Source: Micromonospora pattaloongensis
GTDB taxonomy: Bacteria; Actinomycetota; Actinomycetes; Mycobacteriales; Micromonosporaceae
Direction: 5' to 3'
NCBI RefSeq assembly: GCF_900107255.1
Contig: NZ_FNPH01000004.1
Location: 1-64,000, forward strand
Length of the DNA: 64,000 bases
This document shows positions 1 to 8,900 of this stretch, in pieces (the stretch's first letter is position 1; each line of letters begins with the position of its first letter). The translations under genes and the position numbers were made by a program. Under the pieces are notes generated by a model. It saw nothing but the letters and a program-made list of their open reading frames with translations. It was not told the DNA's origin and made no database searches.

Positions 1-94
1 AACGCCCGGTAACATTCCGAACCCGGAAGCTAAGCCCTCCAGCGCCGATGGTACTGCACCCGGGAGGGTGTGGGAGAGTAGGACACCGCCGGAC
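1..94 (+). rRNA. rrf: 5S ribosomal RNA, 3' part
   Basis: The window begins inside a 5S rRNA. Characteristic segments are visible: the CCGAACCCGGAAG loop-B region at about 18-30, AAGCC at 32-36, and the GGGAGAGTAGGACACCGCC 3' segment near 72-90. About 20-25 nt of the 5' end lie outside the window, so this copy is truncated by the window edge and not by mutation. By the usual rRNA operon order, 23S rRNA should be just upstream. Confidence 0.95.
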
Positions 95-103
95 ATTCTT
101 TCC

Positions 104-140
104 AGTTGAGGCCCACCCCGCACCGGGGTGGGCCTCAACT
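104..140 (+). terminator. Hairpin directly after 5S rRNA
   Basis: A perfect 17-bp inverted repeat (104-120 with 124-140, 3-nt loop) lies ten bases after the 5S 3' end. It has no T-tract of its own, so it is either an rRNA processing stem or the first of two tandem terminators. Confidence 0.75.
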
Positions 141-159
141 GCATACACAGCGAACAATG

Positions 160-191
160 GGGGGTCCCGGCTATCGGGGCCCCCTTTTTTT
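160..191 (+). terminator. Intrinsic terminator of the rRNA operon
   Basis: Stem 160-169 pairs with 175-184 (one T-G wobble, 5-nt loop) and is followed by seven T residues at 185-191. A T-tract is uncommon for terminators in such GC-rich DNA but usual behind rRNA operons, so this is the likely transcription end of the operon. Confidence 0.9.
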
Positions 192-309
192 GTGCCCGCG
201 TATCGATCAAGGAACCACGGGGCTACGAAGCGCCCCGACGGAAGGTTCCGGACCCGTCACGCTCCAGGGCGGGTGGCATGACCGCGCGGATCGGGGGTAG
301 CCGGGGCCT

Positions 310-1404
310 ATGAAGATGGACGAGCCGATCGGCCAACTGGAGACCGTGGCGACGTTCGACGGCCCCATGCCCACCGGGGTCACCGTCTCGCACACCGGGC
401 GCATCTTTGTGAACTACCCGAAGTGGGGCGACCAGGTGTCCGCCACGGTGGCGGAGCTCAGCGACGGACGGACGGTGCCGTACCCCGACCAGCTCCGCAA
501 CTCGCCCACCGCGGACGACGACCGGAACGCGTTCGTGTCGGTGCAGAGCGTCGTGGTGGACCCGCTCGACCGGTTGTGGGTGGTGGACACCGGTTCCCCG
601 ATGTTCAAACCGACCCAGACGGGCGGGCCGAAGCTCGTCTGCATCGACCTCGCCACCGACACCGTGCAGCAGACGATCGTCTTCCCGCCGGACGTCGCGC
701 TGCCCACGACGTACATCAACGACGTCCGCTTCGATCTGCGCCGCGGCGACGCCGGCGCGGCGTTCGTCACCGACTCCTCCGCGCAGGGACCCAACGGCAT
801 CATCGTGGTGGACCTGGCGACCGGCGAGTCCTGGCGCCGACTGCACGACCATCCCTCCACGAAGGCCGAGTCGCTGCAGAGCTACCGCCCGGTCGTCGAG
901 GGGCGCTACTTCATGAAGCGGCCGCCGGGCGGCCAGCCGGAGCCGGTGACCATGGGCTCGGACGGGATCGCGATCTCGGCCGACGGGCGCCGCCTGTACT
1001 ACTGCCCGCTGATGTCGCGCTCGCTCTACAGCGTCGAGGTCGAGGCGCTGTGGAACCGTTCGCTCGACGACGCCGCGGTGGCGGGGACGGTGGTCTTCGA
1101 GGGCGACAAGGGGACCGGGTCGGACGGGCTGGAGAGCGACGACACGGGCCGGCTCTACCTGACCGACTACGAGCACAACGCGGTGCTGCGGCGGACCGCG
1201 GACGGCGGCTACGAGACGCTGGCGCACGATCCCCGGCTGCTCTGGCCGGACACCATGTCGGTCGGGGTCGACGGCTACCTGTACGTGACGGCGAACCAAC
1301 TGCACCGGCAGGCGCTGTATCAGAACGGCCAGGATCTGCGGGAACGGCCGTACGGTCTGTTCCGGGTGCCGATCGATGCCGGGCCGGTTCTGCTGCGCAC
1401 GTAG
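310..1404 (+). CDS. Major royal jelly protein (MRJP/yellow)-family beta-propeller
   Basis: 364 aa. The sequence resembles the MRJP/yellow family, related to SMP-30 and gluconolactonase-like six-bladed propellers. Visible family features are DPLDRLWVVDTG near residue 80, YINDVRFD near 137, and DGIAISADGRRLYYCPL near 219. No signal peptide or membrane segment is seen, so it is probably cytoplasmic. The start is the ATG at 310; an in-frame ATG at 316 is possible. It follows the rRNA terminator and lies 105 bp before a penicillin acylase gene that has its own promoter, so the two need not be co-transcribed. The bacterial substrate is unknown; a lactonase or a ligand-binding role is equally possible. 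Confidence 0.75.
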   Translation: MKMDEPIGQLETVATFDGPMPTGVTVSHTGRIFVNYPKWGDQVSATVAELSDGRTVPYPDQLRNSPTADDDRNAFVSVQSVVVDPLDRLWVVDTGSPMFKPTQTGGPKLVCIDLATDTVQQTIVFPPDVALPTTYINDVRFDLRRGDAGAAFVTDSSAQGPNGIIVVDLATGESWRRLHDHPSTKAESLQSYRPVVEGRYFMKRPPGGQPEPVTMGSDGIAISADGRRLYYCPLMSRSLYSVEVEALWNRSLDDAAVAGTVVFEGDKGTGSDGLESDDTGRLYLTDYEHNAVLRRTADGGYETLAHDPRLLWPDTMSVGVDGYLYVTANQLHRQALYQNGQDLRERPYGLFRVPIDAGPVLLRT

Positions 1405-1497
1405 CGCGGGAGCACGGCGGAGCGGTGTCGGGCGATCTCGCCGGTAGGCAGGAGAAACGATGGCTACCGAGGGGTAACGGGCGGCACAGCGCTGCCC

Positions 1498-1503
1498 TAC
1501 ACT
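1498..1503 (+). promoter_or_regulatory. Leaderless -10 box of the penicillin acylase gene
   Basis: TACACT fits TANNNT and ends 6 nt before the GTG at 1510. No Shine-Dalgarno sequence is visible, so transcription probably begins at or next to the start codon. This supports the chosen GTG. Confidence 0.5.
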
Positions 1504-1509
1504 CCGGGC

Positions 1510-4158
1510 GTGAATCCGCCCCCCGAATCCCCCCAGCCGCGGCGGTGGCCGCGACGGCTGCGCACCGCCGGCCTCTGGACGCTCGGCGTGCTGCTGGTGC
1601 TGGCCCTGACCGGCGCCGGGCTCGGCGTCTGGTCCGTCCGGCGCGCCTTCCCCGAGCACGGTGAGACCCTCAGCCTGCCGGGGCTGACCGCCCCGGTCAC
1701 CGTGCTGCGCGACGAGCACGGCATCCCGAACGTCTACGCCGAGACCAGCGACGACCTCTTCCGGGCGCAGGGGTACGTGCACGCGCAGGACCGCTTCTGG
1801 GAGATGGACTTCCGGCGGCACGTCACCGCGGGACGGGTGTCGGAGATGTTCGGCGCGGACCAGGTCGAGACCGACCGGTACCTGCGCACGATGGGTTGGC
1901 GTCGGGTCGCCGAACAGGAGTGGTCGCTGCTGGCCCCGCAGACCCGGGCGGCGCTGTCCGCGTACGCCGATGGCGTCAACGCGTGGCTGGCGGCGACGAC
2001 CGACACCGAGGGAGACGGTTTCGCTCCCAGCGGCGCGCTCAGCCTGGAGTACACCGTGCTGGGCCTGCGGAACTCCGACTACCTGGTGGAGCGCTGGACG
2101 CCCGTGGACAGCCTGGCGTGGCTCAAGGCGATGGCGTGGGATCTGCGCGGCAACATGGAAGCGGAGATCACCCGGGCCGCCCTGCTCGCGGGCGGACTGA
2201 CCCGCCCGCAGATCGAGCAGCTCTATCCGTCGTACCCGGTCCGGCGGAACCTGCCGATCGTCACCGGCGGCGCGGTCGTCGACGGCGCCTTCGCCCAGGG
2301 CGCCGCGAGCCCGGCTCCCGGCGGCGTGACCGGGACCCCGACGACCCCGGTCGGGTACACGCTGCCACCGGCGGCGCGTACCCCCGAGTTCAGCGCCGGC
2401 CTGCGCGGGCTGGCCGACGGCCTGGCGGCGCTGCCGGGCCTGATGGGCACCGCCGGCGGCGACGGTATCGGCTCCAACTCCTGGGTGATCAGCGGCCGGC
2501 TGACCGACACGGGCAAGCCGATCCTGGCCAACGACCCGCACCTGAGCCCCAGCCAGCCCGGCATCTGGTACCAGATGGGACTGCACTGCGCCTGCGGTCT
2601 CGAGGTCGCCGGCTTCACCTTCTCCGGCGTGCCCGGCGTGATCATCGGGCACAACGCGAAGATCGGCTGGGGGTTCACGAACCTGGACCCGGACGTGATC
2701 GACATGTACCTGGAGCAGGTCGACGGCGACCGCGTCAAGGTCGGGGACCGCTGGGAGCCCATGACCACCCGCCGGGAGGTCCTCAAGGTGGCCGGCGGCG
2801 AGGACGTGACGATCACCGTACGCAGCACACGGCACGGGCCGCTGCTGTCGGACGCCAGCGAAGAGCTGCGGGAGATCGCGGCGTCGCCGCAGGTGGGTGG
2901 GGCGTCGTACGGGGTGGCGCTGCGCTGGACGGCGTTGGACCCGGGGCGCACCGCGGACGCCCTGTTCGCGCTGAACCGGGCGGGCGGCTGGGACGAGTTC
3001 CGGGCGGCCGCGGCCCTGTTCGAGGTGCCCGCGCAGAACATCGTGTACGCCGACGTGGACGGCAACATCGGCTACCAGTCGCCGGGGCGGATCCCCGTGC
3101 GGGCTAAGGGCGACGGCACGTGGTTCGCTCCCGGCTGGGACCCCGGCTACGACTGGACCGGCTTCATCCCGTTCGACGAGTTGCCCAGCGTCCGCAACCC
3201 GGAGCGCGGCTACGTGGTCACCGCCAACCAGGCGGTGATCGGCGACCAGTACCAGCGGCGCCTGACCCGCGACTGGGGCTACGGCTACCGCAGCCAGCGC
3301 ATCTACGACCTGCTCGACGAGCGGATCGGCGCCGGCAAGCTCACAATGGACGACGTCGAGCGGATGCAGTTCGACAACCGTAACGGGTTCGCGCCGACGT
3401 TGGTGCCGGCGTTGCGGTCCGCGCCGCGGGGCGAGCTGTCCGGACTGGAGTCCGGGGCCGACGCGCTGCTGACGGGCTGGGACTTCCAGCAGCCGGCCGG
3501 CGACCGCGCCGGGGAGGAGCGCAGCTCGGCGGCGGCCGCCTACTACAACGCCATCTGGGCGAACCTGCTCCGGCTCACCTTCGATGAGCTGGGCGAAGAG
3601 AACCGCCCGGACGGTGGCGACCGGTGGTACGAGGTCGTCCGGGCGTTGCTGGAGACCCCGGCGGACCCGTACTGGGATCTGCGGTCCACCCCGGAGGTCG
3701 AGCGGCGCGACGACATCCTGGCGCGTGCCCAGGACGACGCGGCGCGGGAGCTGGCGAAGGCGCAGGGCGACAAGCCGGCCGACTGGCGCTGGGGCGCGAT
3801 GCACACGCTCACCCCGCGGAATGCGACCTTCGGCGAGTCCGGGATCGGGCCGATCGAGTGGCTGTTCAACAGCGACACCGTGGGGGTCTCCGGCGGCAGC
3901 GCGATCGTCAACGCCACCGGTTGGAGCGCCGATGCGGGGTACGAGGTCGACGCGGTCCCGTCGATGCGCATGATCCTGGACCTGGCCGACCTGGACGACT
4001 CGCGGTGGATCCAGCTCACCGGCAACTCGGGGCACGCCTTCCACGCCAACTACGCCGACCAGGCGGAGCTGTGGCGCACCGGCCGGACGCTGCCGTTCCG
4101 CTTCGGGCGGTCCTCCGTGGACAAGGCGGCTGTAGCGACGCTGACGCTGAGGCCGTGA
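1510..4158 (+). CDS. Penicillin acylase family N-terminal nucleophile amidohydrolase
   Basis: 882 aa, normal for the family. Residues 17-38 form a membrane anchor or signal segment. The proenzyme alpha chain follows, then the autocleavage junction IGSNSWVISG with the likely nucleophile Ser322, and the NDPHL motif that follows the nucleophile in this family. Members hydrolyse amide bonds of beta-lactams, acyl-homoserine lactones or acylated lipopeptides outside the cytoplasm; the substrate cannot be read from the sequence. The GTG start at 1510 is backed by the leaderless -10 box. Two tandem hairpins follow the stop codon, so the gene is probably monocistronic. Confidence 0.9.
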   Translation: MNPPPESPQPRRWPRRLRTAGLWTLGVLLVLALTGAGLGVWSVRRAFPEHGETLSLPGLTAPVTVLRDEHGIPNVYAETSDDLFRAQGYVHAQDRFWEMDFRRHVTAGRVSEMFGADQVETDRYLRTMGWRRVAEQEWSLLAPQTRAALSAYADGVNAWLAATTDTEGDGFAPSGALSLEYTVLGLRNSDYLVERWTPVDSLAWLKAMAWDLRGNMEAEITRAALLAGGLTRPQIEQLYPSYPVRRNLPIVTGGAVVDGAFAQGAASPAPGGVTGTPTTPVGYTLPPAARTPEFSAGLRGLADGLAALPGLMGTAGGDGIGSNSWVISGRLTDTGKPILANDPHLSPSQPGIWYQMGLHCACGLEVAGFTFSGVPGVIIGHNAKIGWGFTNLDPDVIDMYLEQVDGDRVKVGDRWEPMTTRREVLKVAGGEDVTITVRSTRHGPLLSDASEELREIAASPQVGGASYGVALRWTALDPGRTADALFALNRAGGWDEFRAAAALFEVPAQNIVYADVDGNIGYQSPGRIPVRAKGDGTWFAPGWDPGYDWTGFIPFDELPSVRNPERGYVVTANQAVIGDQYQRRLTRDWGYGYRSQRIYDLLDERIGAGKLTMDDVERMQFDNRNGFAPTLVPALRSAPRGELSGLESGADALLTGWDFQQPAGDRAGEERSSAAAAYYNAIWANLLRLTFDELGEENRPDGGDRWYEVVRALLETPADPYWDLRSTPEVERRDDILARAQDDAARELAKAQGDKPADWRWGAMHTLTPRNATFGESGIGPIEWLFNSDTVGVSGGSAIVNATGWSADAGYEVDAVPSMRMILDLADLDDSRWIQLTGNSGHAFHANYADQAELWRTGRTLPFRFGRSSVDKAAVATLTLRP

Positions 4159-4170
4159 GCCATCGGTGAG

Positions 4171-4207
4171 GGTTCCGGTCCCGCGCTCGCCGCGCGGGAC
4201 CGGAACC
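4171..4207 (+). terminator. Hairpin terminator after penicillin acylase
   Basis: A perfect 15-bp stem (4171-4185 with 4193-4207) with a 7-nt loop begins 12 nt after the stop codon. There is no T-tract, as is common in GC-rich genomes. Confidence 0.75.
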
Positions 4208-4220
4208 GACGCCATCTTCC

Positions 4221-4258
4221 ATGATCGCGGGGTGCGGCCGGCCGCACCCCGCGATCAT
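4221..4258. terminator. 38-bp perfect palindrome, bidirectional terminator
   Basis: Two 19-nt arms (4221-4239 and 4240-4258) meet without a spacer, between the convergent acylase and chitinase genes. It contains the ATGATCGCGG type of arm. The position, 13 nt from the chitinase stop, suggests that it ends transcription from both sides. Confidence 0.75.
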
Positions 4259-4271
4259 TCGTTCTGCCCGT

Positions 4272-5171
4272 TCAGCAGCTCAGGTTGCCGCCGGGGGTGG
4301 TGCCGAGAATGCCGACGAAGCGCTGGTAGGCGTTGATGCGGCTCTGCACCTGGGCGGGGTTGCGGCCACCGCATTCGAGGCTGCCGTTGATGCTGCGGAT
4401 CGTCTCGCCGAAGCCACGGCCGTTGACCATCGCGTTGTGCGGGGTCATCGTGCCCGCGCCGCTCTGGGTGTTCCAGAACCAGAGCGCGGTCTTCCAGGCG
4501 ACGGCGGAATCGTTCTGCACCAGCCACGGGTTGGTGAGCAGCGGAAGGCCCAGGGCGTCGCCGGCCGCCTTGTAGTTGAAGTTCCAGCTGAGCTGGATCG
4601 GGCCGCGGCCGTAGTACGCCGCCTGGCCGGCGGGGCAGCCGTACGGCTGGCTGGCGTCGCAGTAGTGCGGGTAGTTGGCGGTGTTCTGCTCCACCACGTG
4701 CACCAGCCCGCCGGTCTCGTGGTTGACGTTGGCCAGGAACGCCGCCGCCTCCTGCCGTTTCGTGGTGTCGCTGCCGGTGTTGGCGAAGCCGGGGTACGCC
4801 GACAGCGCCGCCGTCAGGCCACCGTAGGTGTAGAACGAGTTCCGGCTCGGGAACATCTGGTTGAACTGCGCCTCGCTGACCACGAAGCCCGCGGAGGCGC
4901 CCGGGTTGACCGGGCCGGGCGTGGACGGGCCGCAGGCGCCCTGGTCGGCCCAGACGCCGGAGGATCCGGGCGGCGCCTCGCCCTGGGTCCACCACTTGGC
5001 CGACCAGTTGCGGCCGTTGTGGGAGACCGTGTTGCCGCCGGTGTAGACGGCGCTGGCGTTCCAGGCGGGGGCGCAATCCGCGGCGGAGGCCGCGCGCATC
5101 GGGAGGATGGCCGCGAGCGCGCCGGCGGCCGCGATGGCGGCGAGGGCGACCAGCGTGCGTGCTTTCGACAC
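4272..5171 (-). CDS. Secreted GH19 chitinase with chitin-binding module
   Basis: 299 aa from the GTG at 5171, which has a good GAAAGGAG ribosome site; an upstream in-frame ATG at 5246 lacks one. A Sec signal peptide spans about residues 1-31. A CBM5/12-type module rich in Trp and Cys (CAPAWNASAVYTGG to WADQGACG) is followed by a Pro/Gly linker and a GH19 catalytic domain. The catalytic-Glu motif NVNHETGG and the family signature YYGRGPIQLSWNFNY are intact. It cleaves beta-1,4-linked N-acetylglucosamine in chitin outside the cell. It faces the penicillin acylase gene across strong terminators. Confidence 0.95.
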   Translation of the reverse strand: MSKARTLVALAAIAAAGALAAILPMRAASAADCAPAWNASAVYTGGNTVSHNGRNWSAKWWTQGEAPPGSSGVWADQGACGPSTPGPVNPGASAGFVVSEAQFNQMFPSRNSFYTYGGLTAALSAYPGFANTGSDTTKRQEAAAFLANVNHETGGLVHVVEQNTANYPHYCDASQPYGCPAGQAAYYGRGPIQLSWNFNYKAAGDALGLPLLTNPWLVQNDSAVAWKTALWFWNTQSGAGTMTPHNAMVNGRGFGETIRSINGSLECGGRNPAQVQSRINAYQRFVGILGTTPGGNLSC

Positions 5172-5311
5172 TTGAGCACTCCTTTCGCCGGCGGCGCCGC
5201 CGACGGTCGAGAACAGGGGCAGCTGTGCCGGCCGGTGCGGGCGCACAAGGCCGGACGTAGAGCACTAAACCGGACGTGCCGACCGCCATCAAGGCGTGGA
5301 CGCTTATCTTT

Positions 5312-5328
5312 CTATTAAGTTTCCTTAC
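5312..5328 (-). promoter_or_regulatory. AT-rich promoter/operator region of the chitinase gene
   Basis: This is an AT-rich island in GC-rich DNA, about 140-160 nt before the chitinase start. On the minus strand it reads GTAAGGAAACTTAATAG. The imperfect AAGGAAACTT core resembles AGGAAACTTTCCT-type operators found before actinobacterial glycosidase genes (from memory, not searched). No exact -35/-10 pair is assigned. Confidence 0.3.
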
Positions 5329-5442
5329 GGATGCGGCCGGGCTCGCCGCGGCCGGGTGCGCGTCGCCCGACCGGTGACGGGGCGTTTACACGGGGCTACG
5401 TCATCGGTACGTTGGAGACGCTTCTGGCGCTTTGCCGTCAAA

Positions 5443-5516
5443 AGCCCCGTCTCTCGCATCGGCGTCCCTGCGAGGAGTTTCCGGCCGCCGGCCGGATGAC
5501 CCGCGATTGGAGACCC
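5443..5516 (+). promoter_or_regulatory. Conserved stem-loop leader element, copy A
   Basis: Stem CTCGCA/TGCGAG (5453-5458 with 5469-5474) encloses the 10-nt loop TCGGCGTCCC. The 22 nt at 5452-5473 match 49452-49473 with a single mismatch, located in the loop. Both copies have AGCCCCG shortly upstream, and GATTGGAGA downstream placed exactly 12 nt before an ATG. Function is unknown; an RNA leader is likelier than a protein operator because the stem and the start-codon spacing are both kept. Confidence 0.5.
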
Positions 5517-5561
5517 ATGCGTGCCCTGACCCACCCCATCGCCGCGCCATCGCTCGCGTGA
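5517..5561 (+). CDS. Possible 14-codon leader peptide or gene remnant
   Basis: An ATG preceded by TTGGAG opens a reading frame for MRALTHPIAAPSLA and then a TGA. The same upstream element at 49.5 kb precedes the start of a full secreted protein. This short frame may therefore be a regulatory leader peptide for the 5917 gene, or what remains of a lost gene. It is about 240 nt upstream of the 5917 promoter. Confidence 0.3.
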   Translation: MRALTHPIAAPSLA

Positions 5562-5799
5562 CGATCGCCGACCACCGTTGATCCGCCGCGCCGTCGGCGC
5601 TGCCGTTCCGCGCCGCCGCGCGGCGGAGGAGCGAGAGGGGGAAATTGACGCGACCGTCGTAGGCGACTCAATTCAATACGCGCGACAAAACCTCTCCCGA
5701 TCCCGGAGGGGAAAACATTTCTGTGCCGCAGTCTCCATCGCGCTCTGCGGTGGCCTGGTGCTGGCCGTACGCCAATGTGCATTGCCGGGAAATTGACGC
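5562..5799. other. Intergenic stretch without a recognised gene
   Basis: This is part of a 745-bp gap between divergent genes. No reading frame with a convincing start or known family is seen on either strand. It has a short GC-rich palindrome near 5607-5630 and an AT-richer segment from about 5665 to 5730. Confidence 0.4.
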
Positions 5800-5829
5800 T
5801 TGACCCCGTTTCGATGCGTCGACTAGCTT
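5800..5829 (+). promoter_or_regulatory. Promoter of the ThuA-GSDH-TIM fusion gene
   Basis: TTGACC (5800-5805), an 18-nt spacer and TAGCTT (5824-5829) form a sigma-70-type promoter. The predicted start of transcription is about 5836, giving a leader of about 80 nt before the ATG at 5917. A LacI-type operator lies just downstream. Confidence 0.55.
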
Positions 5830-5845
5830 GAAAAATGGTTTTCCT

Positions 5846-5859
5846 GGAAAGCGCTTACC
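5846..5859 (+). promoter_or_regulatory. LacI-family-type operator
   Basis: GGAAAGCGCTTACC is a 14-bp palindrome with one mismatched pair and the central CG typical of LacI/GalR-family operators. It starts about 17 nt downstream of the -10 box, over the beginning of the transcript, a position expected to block transcription. No LacI-type regulator gene is present in this window. Confidence 0.6.
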
Positions 5860-5916
5860 TTGCTCCCGTCGAGGTAATGCATCCGTTCGTGGTCCCAACC
5901 CCCACTGGGAGAGAAG

Positions 5917-8900
5917 ATGGATCGCAGAGCTGTCCCCCGGATCACAAACCGATGGGCGCCCGTGGCGCGGGTCGCCGCCGCCCTCCTCGCGGTGCCGCTG
6001 CTGTCGGTCGCGTCGTCGCCGGCACAGGCGCAGGCCGCACAACCGCGCTTCACCGTGCTGGTGTTCTCGAAAGTCACGAACGTCGCCCACGATTCGATCC
6101 CCGCCGGGGTCGCCGCCATCAAGCAACTCGGTCGACAGCACAACTTCGCCGTCACCGCGACGACGGACGCCCACGTCTTCACGGACAAGCGGCTGCGGCC
6201 GTACGACGCCGTCATCTTCAACAACACCAACTCCACGCCGGAAAAGGGGAACCTGCTCAACGCGGAGCAGCGCGCCGCGTTCCAGCGGTTCATCCAGGGC
6301 GGGGGCGGCTTCGCCGGGCTGCACTCGGCCACCGCCAGCGAGCGCGACTGGGGCTGGTACGCGGGCCTGGTGGGCGCGACGTTCGACAACCACCCGACGC
6401 CGCGGGCGGGGCGCATCGAGGTGCTCGACCGGGTGCACCCGTCCACCCGGGGCCTGCCGCAGCTGTGGGAGCGCACCGAGGAGTGGTACAACTGGCAGGC
6501 CGCGCCGAACGGCAACGTGCACGTGCTCACCGAGCTGCGGACGACGGACAACCCGGAGGGGCTGACCGGGGGACCGGAGCACGCGCACTCCTGGTGTCAG
6601 GTCTACGACGGCGGCCGCTCCTGGTACACCGCGAGCGGGCACGACGGCTCCGCCTTCGCCGAACCGCTGTTCCGACAGCACCTGCTCGGTGGCATCGAGT
6701 GGGCCGCCGGGGCCGCGGGCGGTGACTGCGGCGCGACCGAGTGGGGCAACTTCCGCAAGACCACGCTCGAGGGCGACACGAACCTCGCCGACCCGTTCGA
6801 GCTGGCGCCGCTGCCCGACGGCCGGGTGCTCTACGTCCAGCGCACCGGTCAGATCAAGCTGATCCACGCCACGCAGAACCCGCCGACCACCACGCTCGCC
6901 GGTGACCTGCGGCTGCAGCTGGACACCAAGCAGCACTCCGACGGCCTGGTCGGTCTCACCATCGACAACGACTTCGCCGACAACGGCTGGGTCTACCTGC
7001 TGTACACGGATCCGATGGTGCCCGCGCCCGAACAGGCGCACTTCAACCTCTCCCGGTTCACCCTCGTCGGGGACACCCTCGACATGGCCAGCGAGAAGCG
7101 GTTGCTGCGGTTCCCGGTCTGGCGCAACGAGCTGCGCGCGAACGTGCACATGGCCGGCTCGCTGACGATGGACGACGACGGCAACCTGTACGCGGCCACC
7201 GGCGACAACACCGATCCGTTCGTGCAGCAGGGCTACTCGCCCATCGACGAGCGGCCCGGCCAGCGCGCCGCCGACGCCCAGGCGACCTCGGCGAACACCA
7301 ACGACCTGCGCGGCAAGATCATCCGGATCCACCCGGAGGACGACGGGACGTACACGGTCCCGGACGGCAACCTGTTCACCGGCGCCGAGGACGGCGGCGG
7401 CAAGACCCGGCCGGAGATCTACGCGATGGGGTTCCGGAACCCGTTCCGGATCGCGTACGACGAGGCCGCCGACGCGCTGCTCGTCGCCGACTACGGCCCG
7501 GACGCGACCGTGACGAACCCGCAGCGCGGTCCCGCCGGGATGGTCGAACAGAACCGCATCACCCGGGCCGGCAACTACGGCTGGCCGTACTGCATCGGGC
7601 CGAACATCCCGTACGTCGACTACGACTTCGCCACCGGCCAGTCGGGCGAGGCCTTCAACTGCGCCGCCCCGGTCAACGACTCGCCGCACAACACCGGCCT
7701 GCGGAACCTGCCGGCCGCTCAGACGCCGCTCATCTGGTACGGCAACGCGCGGCAGGGCTGGGGACGCGACGAGTTCCCGGAGATCCCGGCGGGCGGGGCG
7801 CCGATGGCCGGCGCGGTCTACGAGTACGACGCGACGCTCGATTCGGCCACCAAGTTCCCCGAGTACTACGACGGCAAGTGGTTCATCTCCGAGTACGGCG
7901 GCAACTGGTACAAGACCGTCAGCGTGCTGGAGCGGGACGCGCCGAGCGCGGCGTTCCCGCCCGCCCGCGCCGGTGACCTGCTGTCGATCAACTCGTTCGT
8001 GCCCACCATGGGCTTCACCGCCCCCTTCGACGCCGAGTTCGGCGCCGACGGCTCCCTCTACGTCATCGACTTCGGCAGCGGCTCCGGCGTCGGACGCGGC
8101 TCCCACAACCGGGGGTCCGGCATCTACCGCATCGACTACGTCGGCGGCCCCGCGGCCACCACCCCGCGGGACCGGTGCATGTGGGGCTACAGCCCCGCCT
8201 CGACGGTCTCGTTCGGCGCGGGCCGGGCGCACACCGACGTGCCGAACGACGACCTCGGCGACGGCTGCACGATCATGGATGTGATCTGGCACGAGGCGCC
8301 GTTCCGCAACCACGACCTGTTCGTCGAGGCGGTCGGCGAGGTCACGCGCGAGCTCCGGGACGCGGGGACGATCACGCCGGAGGAGCGCTCACAGATCATG
8401 AGCGCGGCCAACCGGTCCGAGATCGGCAACACCGCGCCGGTCACCCGGAACCGGACGGTGCCCAACAACCACATCGGTCTGGTGCTCTACACGGTGCGGG
8501 CCACCATGCCGGCGGCGCCCGAGGCCACCCTGGCGGCGCTCTCCGACTGCGGCTTCCGCAACGCCGAGCCGTCCGGCAGCGTCAACAACTACTACGGCAA
8601 GAGCGCCACGGACCTGGCGCCGCGGGTGGCCGGCGCCGGGATGTCGGTGCCGTCGACCGGGGTCAGCCAGAGCAATCTGGAGAACAACCTCGACGGGGTG
8701 ATCGCCGACGCGAAGGCCTTCGGCGCCCGCTACGTGCGCATCTCCGGATCGGGGTCGTGGCGGCCCGCCGACTACGCCAAGCTGGCCCGCACCCTCAACA
8801 GCGTCGGCGCGAAGCTCAAGCAGGCCGGGATCACGGTGGCCTACCACAACCACGGCTTCGAGTTCACGGAGCAGAACGGCGTGCGCGGCTACGACGTGCT

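Noticed and set aside
223-4215. Very long open frame on the minus strand opposite the MRJP and penicillin acylase genes
   Set aside because: Arg/Pro/Val-rich translation without any family motif. It is the antisense of two clear genes and results from high GC at third codon positions.
5169-5246. Earlier ATG at 5246 as chitinase start
   Set aside because: It would add 25 residues before a standard signal peptide and has no ribosome site, while the GTG at 5171 has GAAAGGAG.
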